A stretch of DNA of 64,000 bases from Siderastrea siderea (Eukaryota; Cnidaria; Anthozoa; Scleractinia; Rhizangiidae): NCBI GenBank assembly GCA_964030785.1, contig OZ034967.1:50491533-50555532 (forward strand), written 5' to 3'. Under the pieces are notes generated by a model that did not search any database, was not told the origin of the DNA, and was given only the letters and a program-made list of their open reading frames with translations. A program made the translations under genes and the position numbers. This document shows, in pieces, positions 34,747-46,823 of this stretch. Each line of letters begins with the position of its first letter. The stretch's first letter is position 1.

Positions 34747-35106
34747 TTAGGCTGGTTTAACTCATCACTGCTGCTGAACCAATATGAATGACTCAGAACG
34801 GTTTGAAATCAGACTGGGGAGCCACTTAAGCATGAACAGGGTTCCAGTTGGTCTGAGATATTTGTTTTGGGTATGCACATTTAATAAGTGGCGTTGGAGC
34901 ATTCCAAGCTGTTGGATAATAGATAAACTGGATTTTTAAGGATGGGATGGTTGCGGACCATATTAACACAAACAGAGTTTAGATTGGTCTCAGGTAAACA
35001 CTTCATCCAGTCTGACTTTCAGACCGGTCCCATGTAAACAAAATCGTACCAGTCTGAGTTTGCACCGGTCTCATGAAATCAGGGCGTTACTGCCCCTGGG
35101 TCTCCG

Positions 35107-35150
35107 GCTAAGGGGCTGTTTAAGGCTAAGGCTAAGGCTAAGGCTAAGGG
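35107..35150. repeat. (GGCTAA)n short array
   Basis: Five to six hexamers GGCTAA in copy 1. Copy 2 has only GTCTAAGGGGG at the same site, and its TTAA element sits just to the left. Confidence 0.8.
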
Positions 35151-37140
35151 GGTGTTTACATAATACCAGCATGATTTTCATTCTGGTACAAGTTCTTCCC
35201 GATTTCCTCTTGTTTCTCTGTATTTGTTTAATGATTACAGCACAAAATCTCATAACTGTTCAAGTCATACCTGTGTGAGCTTGCCCCAGTAGTGGTACTG
35301 GGTCACAATAATCACTGTGGTACGGAAACCCATACATGGTATAACTATTTGATTCATTCTGCATTAAGTTTTAACCCTTTAACCATCAAGAATAAATCTT
35401 ACATCACCGTGAAAAATGGAGTTTGTAACTTAAGTGGGTATAAGGTTTTCATCACCTACCCCAATGGAAGTCTTGATGGAACACTTATGTAAATGTTGTG
35501 ATTTAATTTTATCCTTGGTTCAATTTTTATTTTCCTTTGTGAGTATTAGGATTGCCAAATTTTCTTTTTCTGAAAAGGCTGTTTTAGCCACCCAGTCTTC
35601 TATGTGTTTACATGACAATATAAAAGAGATCATGCTCAAATTCCACACTACAGAAATTTGTGCTTGTTCTCACATTTTAAAACTGTTTAACTGGGTTCAG
35701 AAATTGGAATCAAACACTGCTGTATGCATATTATTGGTTTAATTGTGTTCAACTACCGAACCCAAATTAAATCAATCATTGCATTTGACCCAGTTTATTT
35801 TATTGAACAGTAAGATAGTACGTAAGCTGGGATAATTATATGATTGATATCTTCCATGTGCATACCTTCACTGCAAGAAAAGCTGCATCACTGATCACTG
35901 CTGACATATACATGCCTAGTATAGATAAAAAAGGATCAGCGAAAACAACAACTTCAGGGCTAAAAATTGACAGTCTCCTGGTTGCCAGTAGCAATTTAAA
36001 ACTGACCAGGGCCACTAAAAGTTGGGGTTTGTTTTTATTGACATGTGACTCCAGTCTTACTTAGAGTTCTACAGTATGTGGTACTTGTTCCACATGATTA
36101 TTGGCGAAATCCCTGGATAAAAGACTTACTTCTCACCCGGGTTGGGAGGGGTCTATTCAAGTAAATATGGTTTTAAATTTTTTGATTTAGACTAGAGGAT
36201 TTTGAAAGCCACTTTATCTAAATGGCCTGGTCCACTATACTAAGCGAGCAAGTGAGAAGACCCTAGGGACGAGGTTGGAACTCAAGGATACTGGCCCGAG
36301 TTGCAATTCAATGATTCAAGTACTGAAGTTAATTTTTTCCCCTGCAATTTATGGACTAACTTAATCAGTAAAAGTGGAGAATGAGATGTACAAAAAAATT
36401 ACATCCACCTGCTTTGAACTTGATTTTCTTAAGCATATTTTCCCAAAAGTGATCAACACATAACTTTCAATAAAAGTTTTACATGTACCTAATTCGAAAT
36501 TTAAATTTGAACTGTTTGTCATCAAATCATGCCAACTACAGCTTTGAACCTTACTTGATCTAAGAAACATTCGTGAGACATTAGATGTATATAAATAATT
36601 TGCAAGCAGTGAAGAAAAGCCCAGCTAATAAACAAATGGAGTTGGAGATAAAATGAAGTATGTTATGTGTTATGTTATGTTGTTATGAGATGTTTACAAC
36701 AAGTAAGCTTAAATGATGCTACACAAAATAATTTAAGCTTATCTGCCAGTATCAACATTAGGAGAATAGCCTGACCTTCTTGCCTTAAGCAATAGCTGTT
36801 TGAAACATTAATTTTAACAGCAACGCTGTAATTAAAGTTACTGAAAACATAAAGGATGCGATGCTACACTTTTACTTGGCCAACATATAACATACGATTC
36901 ACAGACGAGTGTACAAAAACTACATCACTACATATAACGTTTATTTAAAGGCTTACGAAACTTAATAAGCTTTAGTTACCAGCCTGAGTGTCTATCTTTC
37001 GGCTTTTTGCTACCGGAACGAAAATGACAAATTATTTAAGCACTGGACTAACGATAAGTTAGTCCATGATCGATCGGTAAAGCCCTGCTAATATATTACG
37101 CTGTTTACCGAAGACAATAAAAAGCTATAATTACACGTAC

Positions 37141-37315
37141 CTGACGTGAGCAATGCAACGAAAAATGAAGTGCTGTCCTCTTTCCGAGAAACCATTAACA
37201 ATTCTTTAGCAGAAATGGACCACAGAAAGTTAAAACACCTTTCACCCCATTTTTCAGCTTTTGTCGCTAGCTTTGCCGCCGCGCCTAAAAGGTGTGCACC
37301 AGTCTTCCTGAGCAA
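37141..37315 (-). CDS. Candidate first exon of an unrecognised gene
   Basis: A 58-codon open segment from an ATG at 37315, MLRKTGAHLLGAAAKLATKA then EKWGERCFNFLWSISAKELL, ending at donor TCAG/GTACGT. In the second tandem copy the same position keeps a donor (TCAG/GTAAGA at 46620) but the reading frame is broken, and the upstream half has been moved 15 kb away by an insertion. No family was recognised and no downstream exon is evident. It may instead be a chance frame. Confidence 0.3.
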
Positions 37316-40300
37316 TCCGTGACATTGGTGCCCAGTACTCCGCGTGCCTGCAAATTCACATCCCTAAGCTATATGAAGACGAAGTTTTTAAAAAAAACTG
37401 TTAACGTAGTTAGAAAGAGCATAGTTTGAAACCTAATATGCTGATTCGTTTTTACATTTATATTAAAACCTCACAAAATAGGGGATTATCAAAAGTTTAA
37501 GGTTCATTTTTCATCGCGCTTTTTTCAAAAGGAAAAATAATAATGGACGTTTTTGAATAACCTGCAATTTTTTCTGCAATATTACTATGAGAAATTACGA
37601 ATTTATTGAGCTTAAAGCAGTTTTAAAGTGATTTGAATTTTCTGTGCGCTCTGGTCACGTGACCAATGACGTCACAACAGTAAGCATATCATGGTCGTTA
37701 CTTTCATGCGAGGTTCTATTAACCAGCCAACCTTTGTTTCTCTCCCCCTTAACCTACCATAGCTACTGACTCCTTACCAGTCCCCTGGGAAATGCTCCTG
37801 TACAGAGCCACCTTAACTTTCAAGTGCCAGATGTCAACTGGCAATTTCCATATTGCCCATTCCAATGACTATCAGGGCACGTTATCTGCTTTTGAATTGA
37901 TGGAGGTCTGTTCTTGCAGTGAGCTAAAACATATTTTTGCCATAGTCACGTGAATAATGACGTCATCACCCTAACGTTAATATGAGGGATAACTTTCACG
38001 AAGTTGTAAATAACACATGGTACAGCATTCTCTTCGACCCCAAATTAACCAAGTTATTTTGCATTGAAATTTTTCTGGTGCAAAGCATTCTGGGAAGGTT
38101 CTTATTATAATTATAATATTGTTTTTAATTATTACAAGTGGGACCGGAAAACAATATTATAATTATTAGTTAATTATTAATACACCTCTCATTAAATTAG
38201 AACCTGTTTTATAAATTTCAAATAAGCCACTGTTGTAGGTCTTAAACTTAATAATTGGGTGGGTACAATTTTTGTTCACCTTGCCTTAGGTGAATCAATT
38301 CATTCATCTATTTAACTACCAATCTGTCAATCAATCAACCACTCAACCACTTGATTGATGAATCAGTCAATAAGCCAATTAAAAATCAAAAATCAATCAA
38401 TTAACCAATCCAGACTAAAAGTGTTGCCAATGAGAATAACAAATGGTCCAGTAATCACTAGTGACTTTATTTGATGCACAGATTATGACTCACTCTGTCA
38501 CTACCCCAGACGATGATGGAAGTAAATGTTGTGATTTCAATTTGGTTTTGGTTTGATTATTAGCCTTTACACTGTATCAAATGTCACCAATAAGCATTGT
38601 TACCAATTGTCATCATCGGGTGCCAATGAAAAACAAAAAGAAAGCCTCTTCCTAAATAATGTCAGAATAGTCTGAAACCTAACAGGCTGTGAACTGACAA
38701 GAAGGGATCAGACTGTGGTGAATCAATCAATTGAAATAGTTTTCCCCATAAAGTGAATTCAATCAAAGAGGTCTGAATCTTAATTCCTAGGATGGTGTGG
38801 GGATGGGGGGACTCCCAAATATAAGTTATGGGTGTGTTCATCAGATATTTTGAAGTAAAGCCCTAAAAAGTACCAAGGTATTGTTTTCTAGGTGTGGCTT
38901 CAAGTTACTTTTACTTCTCAGAGGTACTCCAGGATTCATTCCATTCTCACGCATTAACCACTTAGTAGTACCGAGGGAACATAAAGTGTATGCGGAACCT
39001 GAAAATGAGTTTCTGGTGTAGGTGTTTACAGTCAAACTAATCAATGACATCAAAGTATTTAGCAGAGAAAGCTAAGACACAAAATACATAACCTTACTTC
39101 AAAACTGCTCTTCAAATTTTTTATTTGAATTGGTAATGTTTGTCTGAGAATAAAGCACAGAGTACACATTGCTCAACCAAAGCCTTATAATAAACTGCCA
39201 TACATGTATTTTCCTGACATCAGGTTGATGGAATGAAAACCTGAAAAGGAAAACAAAGCCGATTTTAATTATCCCAATTGTCAATAGTAACCCATGGCTT
39301 TTTGGAGGTTTTAAATCGCTTGGTGAAACCAAAGAAATATTTACAGATATGCTAGCTTAACTGAGGAGCTCGCAAGGACCATGTCATGCTGCAAAACAAG
39401 CACAACTTGTCGCCTGGATGGAATCGCCATGTCAAAGATCTTGTTCATAGTCCAGCAAATTCCCAATAGCCCCGTTAGATATCTCAAAATTCTAACATGA
39501 CTCCAAGGCTTTACAGACAAACCTCTATATTTGGTTTGGTTTCTTTCTCTTCAGTCTCCTCTGGGAATCAATAGACAAAGGAATCTTGAAAAATTTGCAA
39601 TATTGTTTGTAAAAGTATTGCTCATTACCTGTAAAGATCTGTTTTTGAGCTCTAATAGTAAAATATCCATGGAAGTATATATCCTTTCTAGTTGTAGCCC
39701 CCCAGGAAAGTTTTAAGGGTCAGAACTACAAGCTGTCTGTCAATTTCACCGGAAAAAGCATGTTACGGCTCCAATACACCTTAAGACTTTGTATATCAAT
39801 GCAATTTCATCTGCGGTGACGTACATACGTATGAACAGTCGGTGTGCACGCACCAGAGAAAATAAAGAGACTGCTCGTAGTCTATGAGAATGGTACCAAC
39901 AAAGGGCGATACAACTTCAGATCAACTCCATACTAACGCTTGCTTCTGTTTACATGAAGGCGATATGAAATGTGAAGCCGGTATAATTATCATAATTATC
40001 ATCTCGGGCTGGTTTGATTCATTACCGTTGCTGAACTAATACGGATGACTCACAATGGTCTAAAATCAGACCAGGGGAACTACGTAAACATGAATTGAGT
40101 TCAGACCGGTCTGAGATTTTTGTTTTGAGCATTAATGTGTCAAGAAAACTTTAGCATAATTGCTAATTGGTGACACAAAGTAATTAAAGTAACTAAAGAA
40201 ATTAAATACAAAACATAAGTGTGTATCCAATAATATAAGAAAATTGTTAATAATAATATTCTAATAATATTCTACTGAAATTGCTAATAATATTCTGTTA

Positions 40301-40484
40301 AAATACTATGTCTATGATCTACAGAGAAAACAGTCAGATCCACATTCGTCACTAACTAAGGTTGAGAGATCCTTCTGCCTTGTTAGCTTCTTAAAAAGAT
40401 TCAAGTTTGTTACATTTTTTATATCTTTAGGTAGGCGGCGCCATATGTGGTGCTGAAGCATTCCAAGATTGTGGGTAATAGATA

Positions 40485-40785
40485 TTAGTATGAATCTACT
40501 AGCGTTCTATCACTAATGCTGTTCTCTGATTGGCTACCCTACTCACTATCTGTTCTGTTGTAGATAGTGAGTAGAGTGTTTTCCGCGCGCGGTGTGAGCT
40601 ATTTATATCATTTTTCAATAAAAACATGTAGTGTCTGCTGTTAAGTTTTGAACGTCTAGTAGATTTACACTAAAACAATTAGATTATTCGCCCTCGATTT
40701 CTATGCGTGATAGTTGATTCGGCCTTCGGCCTCATTAACTATCACGCGGTAGAAATCTCGAGCTCATAATCTAATTGTTAAATAG
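40485..40785 (+). mobile_element. 0.3-kb element ending in a long hairpin, private to copy 2
   Basis: Ends in a hairpin (about 40673-40780) with arms CAATTAGATTATTCGCCCTC, ATGCGTGATAGTT and mirrored partners around a GGCCTTCGGCC tip. The target ATTCCAAG(A/C)TGGTGGATAATAGATA-like 25-mer is present on both sides (40460-40484, 40786-40810) but once in copy 1. The left half contains the palindrome CACTATCTGTTCTGTTGTAG. A 25-bp duplication is more like retroposition than cut-and-paste. Confidence 0.66.
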
Positions 40786-40860
40786 ATTCCAAGCTGGTGG
40801 ATAATAGATAAACTGGATTTAGGGATGGTTGGTCTCACGTAACCACTTCATGCCAGTCTG

Positions 40861-42348
40861 CAGGGACTATGCGAGGGGTGGGCTGAGGGGGCTTTAGCTC
40901 CCTCACTTTTTGGTGTCAAAAAAATTCACATAAAATAAATAAAAATAAAAAAAGTGGAAAATTTATTAGTCAATGATTAGTTTCAAGGTTAACCAGTACT
41001 TGGTTTTCCCCAGTTAGATCTAATTTTCATATGGACCAAACAGTAACGGAATAGAAACGGAATACTCAGCCCGCAAAAGTTCAAATCGCTTTGCTCCCAT
41101 TAGTTGAAACTCACGTGCACTCCAAGGAACTGTATCTTGAAGAAATGAAATGAAGATGTGACATCGCAGTTGTAGTTTCATTTGTATTTCTGCAGTTCGC
41201 ATCATTGTCATTTTTTGTATCTTGAAGAGTTTGAACCTGCTCAGTCTTTTAATTGCAATCGATTGAAGTTGACATTCTTGCTATCGTTTGGCCTCTAACT
41301 CCCGTGAACACTCATTGACTCCCTTCTGCTTTAAAGGGTATGAATTTTTGTCGACTCTCGTTTTTGTCTGGCCTGGCATAATGAACTGCAGTCTGTCTCC
41401 AGATAGGATTATCGGCAACAGCGTGATTTGATATTTGCTGAAAATCAATGTAAAGCTTTTCTATCTGCACGTAAACTTTGCAACTAGGATAGCTGCCGAA
41501 AGTTTAGCCGAAAGATCTCTGTCTCCTACCGATGAGAAGTAAGGCACTCATGCAGCAGTCAGAACATACCGACATTGACTTTGGGGAAATATATAGTGTA
41601 GGATACTCAGCTCAGCTTTCTTAGATGGCCTTATTCTGTAATATGACGACAGGTGTGCTTGTACAAGTCTTAAGAAAAATGTTTTTGAGTTTGAGACCTT
41701 AAATGCGAATAAGTCAAGATTTGCACCCTGTCGGATACGACTTAAAATGTGTGTAGAGATGAAAGAACAGGCTCAGGCGCATTATTTTGGAACTATCCTG
41801 GCTATTCCTGTTCCGTTTTAGGAATTACAGAATATCCAGAACACTGAATCCCTGAAAGAACGCGATTTTTCCTATTCTGATAAACCAAAACATTCCGACC
41901 GCATTCCGTTCATTTTGTTGTTGTTAGTCAAGAGAGGATCATCCTCTCTTGCATTAATCCATTACTGAGGGAAGGGAATAGTGTCCATACTGAGAAAACA
42001 TTAACTGTATATTGTCTTCTATTCCGGATTAGACCACCAAAACGTGCCCTAAGTATCAACATTATTAACCACTGGTTAGTTCAAAGAGTTTGATACCCTT
42101 AGTTTAGCTTTGATCCTAGTTACTAATGGGTCTAGATACTGTTTTCACGTTCCCATTTATATTGCGCATGCATATGTTCTATGTGATGGGTATAAACTGA
42201 CAACTTTTAACACACTTGGGCGCCCTAGATGCATTGTTGGTCATTAAAAAGAAAAAAAATTTGCGTGAGGCTGCCCCCCCTCCCTCAACCTACTCCCTTC
42301 GAGTTAGCCCCCCCTCCCCCCACTTTAAAATAGGCTGCATGGTCCCTG
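40861..42348. mobile_element. 1.5-kb hAT-like element, private to copy 2
   Basis: Ends CAGGGACTATGC and GCATGGTCCCTG. Subterminal G-rich/C-rich tracts are also inverted (GAGGGGGCTTTAGCTCCCTC against GAGGGAGGGGGGCAGCCTCA). GTCTG is repeated on both sides; copy 1 has CAGTCTGACTTTCAGACC uninterrupted. CAGGG tips suggest hAT, although the visible duplication is only 5 bp. No transposase recognised. Confidence 0.68.
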
Positions 42349-42703
42349 GTCTGACTTTCAGACTGGTCTCATGTAAAGAAAATCGTACCGGTCTGAGTTT
42401 GCATCGCTTATGAGAAATCAGGGTGTTACTGCTCCTGGGTCTCTGAGGATGTTTGTTAAAGTGCCACTGGGACGAAAATTCATAGGTTTATTTCTGCCAA
42501 ATTCTGTCGCAGAATATCGCGTTTTGTTCATATTTCCCCAGAAAACTGAACAACAAACCTTCCATCCTAATATTTTTTAGCTCCAAAGTCGCGTAAAATG
42601 TGTCCGCCATTACTGAAAACGTGTTCCTTGGTGATTGCGCAATTTACTAGCTTGTGACGTCAGAGGCTCACCTCAGTCGCGTTTCCTTGTGTTTTGACTG
42701 AAG

Positions 42704-42829
42704 ATGTCTACCGTCGACTGCGAAACCTCCGAAGAGTATTTCTACGATTCGGAACAGTCTTTAGCTTCCGAAGCCTCTGAGGATTCGTTTCATTCGGCAA
42801 ATGAAGAATTTTTCTTACCGTACGATGTA
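42704..42829 (+). CDS. Element-borne candidate first exon, acidic protein
   Basis: MSTVDCETSEEYFYDSEQSL then ASEASEDSFHSANEEFFLPY-D, ending at donor GAT/GTAAGA. It is rich in Ser/Glu/Asp. It resembles the acidic N-terminus of dispersed coral proteins annotated as P2X7-like, but this is weak and the P2X7-like domain itself was not found in the element. It lies just inside the left inverted repeat, suggesting the repeat serves as promoter. Confidence 0.42.
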
Positions 42830-43880
42830 AGAACTGATGGGAGGTTTCAACTAATAATCTTGTCAACAAACTGTTTAAAGCTTTTTTTTCTCGCCATATT
42901 ATTTGAGTTATTTGGCGGGAGTTCAAAACATAAGCGAAATATGCTTAGACAATGATTGTAGTTCAGGCCCCAGTTGCTCAAAAAGTGGATAACTCTTTTT
43001 CAACGGATAAGTCGCTGTCCGGTGGATAAAATTTATCGCTTCATCTCGGTTGTTCAAAGCTTGGATAGCGCTATCCAGCCAGCTGTTCAGCCGCTATCCA
43101 GCGATCATAAAGTTGCCCATTCCAAGGTACGTTGTGTAACTGTTATCCACTGTAAACCTGTAGCAAAATAGACATGGCTATTCGAAGAATTGATCTTTTA
43201 AGCTGTGGAAATTTAGACAAAACACCTATGAAAACTTTAGACTTTGATGCTCGCGAATTCTCAACCATGGGTCGATCGATGTTACTGTTGGCGTGGGAGA
43301 AAATAAAAGAAGCGATACTTTGTCTGCCGTTGTTTATGTTCATTATATGTTATAAAAAATCATTGATATTTTTGGCCATTCTTGGCATAGTCTGGGAAAC
43401 TTTCTTGAAAAACCGTAATTGTTGTAGTCAGGTGGCAGGCAGCTTATCGTGTCTATCATAGTACAGTGGTCACTCAACAGATTGAAACACAAGTGCTTGG
43501 CGCTGCTAAATATTTTAAACAGTTTTATAGCATTCTTTTTCTGAGCCGAAAGAAGTGGAATAAATCAAAACCCTATTTTTCAAGAACTGGAGGCCTTGTG
43601 TGACCGGAATCTAAATATTTGTAGTCAAAATCAAAAGCCACAAGGAAAATTTTCCGCTGCTCAACAACAACAACATGCGGACCGCCGAGGAAACGAAGCT
43701 TTCGCTTGCCTTATTCGCTGCGTAAAAATAATAACTTGAGATTTAATCATTTTTCTTAGTAGTTCATTTACTAAGATTGCTATGACAGGTAAAAGAAATA
43801 AAATTGTTAAACCCTTAGGCAAATAGTGGCGTGTGATATTTTTTCCCAACTTCAATTTCCACGCACCGACGATCCGATCG

Positions 43881-44400
43881 AACAACAACAACAACATCTT
43901 ATTTGCATTCCCAATTACAAATGCCATTGCACATAGAAAAGAGAAAGAAAAAAGTTGCAAAATCGATTAATTTACAATTCCTGTGTCTAGTGGTCCATTT
44001 CTTAATGTAAAAGCTTCGTAAATGAAGTAACCTAATTTTTTACAAGTGAAAGCGTCAATGCTATTTAAGAGAAATACAATTTTAAGAATCGAAATCGGAA
44101 TATTTACTAATATAAATATCGTCCATTAAAGATTTTCTAATTGCATCATATCTATTGCAAGATAAGAGGAAGTGTACTTCGTTTTCAACTTCATTTGAGC
44201 TGCAGTATTGACAAATTCTCAGATGCTCAGCAAGTCTAGGGGTGGAATGTCTTCCATTTTCAATTCTTAGGTTGTAATTACCTAACCTAAGTTTCGCTAC
44301 TGCCCGAACCATAATGTCAATCGACTGTTCACCGACAGGGAATAAAGAGAGAAAAGTTTCTCCACATTCAGGGTGGTATGTTGGTATGTCCATGCTTCTA
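43881..44400 (-). pseudogene. LINE 3' fragment (C-terminal zinc-knuckle region)
   Basis: The minus strand from about 44393 encodes AVAKLRLGNYNLRIENGRHS, TPRLAEHLRICQYC and VENEVHFLLSCNRYDAIR, the conserved C-terminal region after the RT of several LINE clades (R-x-PR...R-x-C-x2-C...E-x-E-x-HFL-x2-C-x2-Y). It is 5'-truncated and ends in a (GTT)n tail (43881-43895). It is inserted inside the TTAA element. Confidence 0.7.
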
Positions 44401-44695
44401 AGCGATTACTGCTCTGAAATTAACACACGCGGGATTAAAAAAACGAAAAGATAAGCAGTACAAACTACATCAGCTTAATCACGGCGGTCAGGATTGCATT
44501 CGCCGAGGATCTTCGCGCTAGCAGACGGCAGAACTGAAAGGGTTTTCCACGACGATAATAAATTTCAAAATACGTTAAAAGAAAATCTGTTTTGCACAAT
44601 GGTGGATGCGTTGAAAAGGAAACAAACTATCACTTCAACTGCGTTATAAGATTAGGTAAGTTTACCTTTCGTCTTGTTCGCGCAGATAATGTTTT

Positions 44696-45004
44696 TTTTT
44701 CAGTTCTTTTTGCGACATGAACAGCCCTCTGGAAAAACTCGTCCGTGAAGTGATCAAAATGCCTCTCGGGTTGAAATTCGCACTGTGTGAGTACGAACAT
44801 TGTCCTTTTTTCCATTGCGGGTCCGCTAGCAGGGCTTCAATGAAGCAAAATACCAGCTCGGTGGTTGGATTTATTGTTGTAGCATTGTACAACACAAGTG
44901 CTACCTGTCATTACTGCTGTAGCAAGGAAGATTTCAAAGTCGTGCAACAAACAGTTGGCAACAAATCTTTCCTCGAGGACAATTTACTTTCCCGTGGGAA
45001 GTAA
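44696..45004 (+). CDS. Unrecognised open segment in the TTAA element
   Basis: Reads MNSPLEKLVREVIKMPLGLK and onward, with CEYEHCPFFHCGSAS and a CHYCC cluster, to a stop near the right inverted repeat. The Cys/His content could be a small zinc site. No family assigned. It could be the terminal exon of the element's gene. Confidence 0.28.
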   Translation, partial: FFSSFCDMNSPLEKLVREVIKMPLGLKFALCEYEHCPFFHCGSASRASMKQNTSSVVGFIVVALYNTSATCHYCCSKEDFKVVQQTVGNKSFLEDNLLSRGK

Positions 45005-46823
45005 CCATGTGAAGGCACTAGGTTTGAGGTGAGCCTCTGACGTCACTTCCGCTCATTCGCAAGCCAGTTCCCGGAACAAGGGCCAGTAATGGCGGCCGCA
45101 AAATCTCGATAAAAACCGTCCGAAAAAAGCAACTTCTAGTCGTCGTAATAAGTTGAAATTTGGCAGGGTGACTAAGAACCACAAACTATGCTCGAAAATG
45201 TAAAAACATGGAATACCAAAATTCTGGTCCCAGTGGCACTTTAAACATCCTTGAAAGCTGCTCGACTTTAGTCTAAGGGGGTGTTTACATGAAACCAGTA
45301 TGATTTTCGTTCTGGTACAACTTCATCCTGGTGTTCCCTCTTATTTCTCTGTATTTTGGTTACGGGATTACAGCACAATCTCTCATAACAGTGTGAGCCA
45401 TACCTGTGTGAGTTCACCCCAGTAGAGGCACCGGATCAAAATTCTCATTCTGGTACGGAGACCCATGTACCGGTATCAGGTAAACATGGTATAACTGTTT
45501 GATTCATTCTGCACTAAGATTTAACCATTGAGCTATCCAGAATAAACATCTCATCACCATGAAAAATGGATTTTGTAACTTAAGTGGTTTTACCTTTGGT
45601 TCAATTTTTATTTTCCTTTGGGAATACTGTAATAGGATTGCCAAATTTTCTTTGGCTGAAAAGGCTGTTTTAGTCACTCTGAGTCTTTTATGTGGTTACG
45701 TGACAATACAAAACAGATCATGGTCAAATTCCACACACTAAAAGGCAGATGGTTTAAATATCTGGTATATTGGAATGATTTTAACACTGTTTCGTTGTGC
45801 TTAATTATGTTTGACTGGGTTCAGAAATTGAATGAAAACAAACACAGCTGTATGCATATTTTTGGTGTTCGACACCGAACCCAAATTAACCTGATCACTG
45901 CGTCAATCCAGTTTAATTAACTAAACAGTTAGGTATGTAAGCTGGGATAATTATATGACTGATATCTTCTATGTACCTTCACTGTAGGAAAAGTCTGCAT
46001 CACTGATCACTGCTGACATAACATGCCTATAACAGATTAAAAAGGATCATCAAAACATGCTTAAACTAAAATCCAAAGTTTTGTTTAAAAGACAAGATTC
46101 TGTAGAGCTTTTGAACGTTACATATAACAAACACTCGTAACACGTTAAACATATATAAACACCTTGCAAGCAGTCAAGAAAAGCCCAGCTAATCAACAAT
46201 CGAGTGGGAGTTGTAAACAACACTTAATTATAAATGATCCTACACAAAAGAATTTAAGCTTATCTGCCAATATCAACATTTGGGAAAAGCCTAAATTTCT
46301 TGCTTTAAGCAAGAACCGTTTGAAATATTAATTTTAACAGCAACAATGTAATTAAAGCTTACTGAAAACAAAAACGATGCTTTGTTGTCCTTTTACTTGG
46401 CCAACAAATAACATATGATTCCCAGTCGAGTGAACAAAAACTATACTCTGTCGGCTGTTTACAACCGAAATGAAAATTAAACTATTTAAGCACTGGACTA
46501 TCAATAAATATGAAACATCAAGCTAATGATCGATCGGAAAAGCTCTAAAAAGCTGTTCACTGAACAGAAACAATAAGCTCCACTAAGCGTATTTCACAAC
46601 AAGTCTTACCTGACATTGTAACCTGTTTGACTTGACAGTTGACCCAAATTTCTGAACAATGCAGCGAAAAATGAAATGTTATCCACTTTCTGAGAAACTA
46701 TTCACAATTCTTAAGTGGAAATTTACACGATTGATGGTCCAGAAAGCTAGGAAAACATCTCTTCAAACCATTTTTCTGGTAAGTCTTTCATGTGAAGCCA
46801 ACATATAGTCTCCCTACATATAA

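Larger units (their letters stand above)
32836..38130. repeat. Tandem segmental duplication, copy 1 (about 5.3 kb)
   Basis: Collinear with 38131-63055. Matching landmarks include the CAAGTG(A/G)GACCGGAAAA start (32836/38132), the GTCTGAAACCTAACAGGC block (33790/38672), the CTGCTCGTAGTCTATGAGAA block (34341/39873), CATTCCAAGCTGTTGGATAA (34901), GGGGTGTTTACAT (35149/45279), TCTTACC/GTACCTGAC exon edge (37141/46620), CCTAAGCTATATGAA (37364/62242) and the AGGTTCTTATTATAATTATA end (38097/62989). No recognised protein family is encoded. Confidence 0.85.
42460..45241. mobile_element. 2.8-kb TTAA element with long inverted repeats, private to copy 2
   Basis: TTAA at 42456-42459 and 45242-45245. Tips AGTGCCACTGGGAC are perfect, and inverted similarity continues to the GACGTCAGAGGCTCACCTCA block at 42657-42676 and its mirror near 45029-45050, about 220 bp per arm. 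It carries a donor-terminated open exon (42704) and a LINE fragment. The TTAA target points to piggyBac or Kolobok. Confidence 0.8.

Noticed and set aside
35107..35150. GGCTAA hexamer array as a telomere remnant
   Set aside because: It differs from the usual metazoan TTAGGG repeat, is very short and sits inside a duplicated unit.
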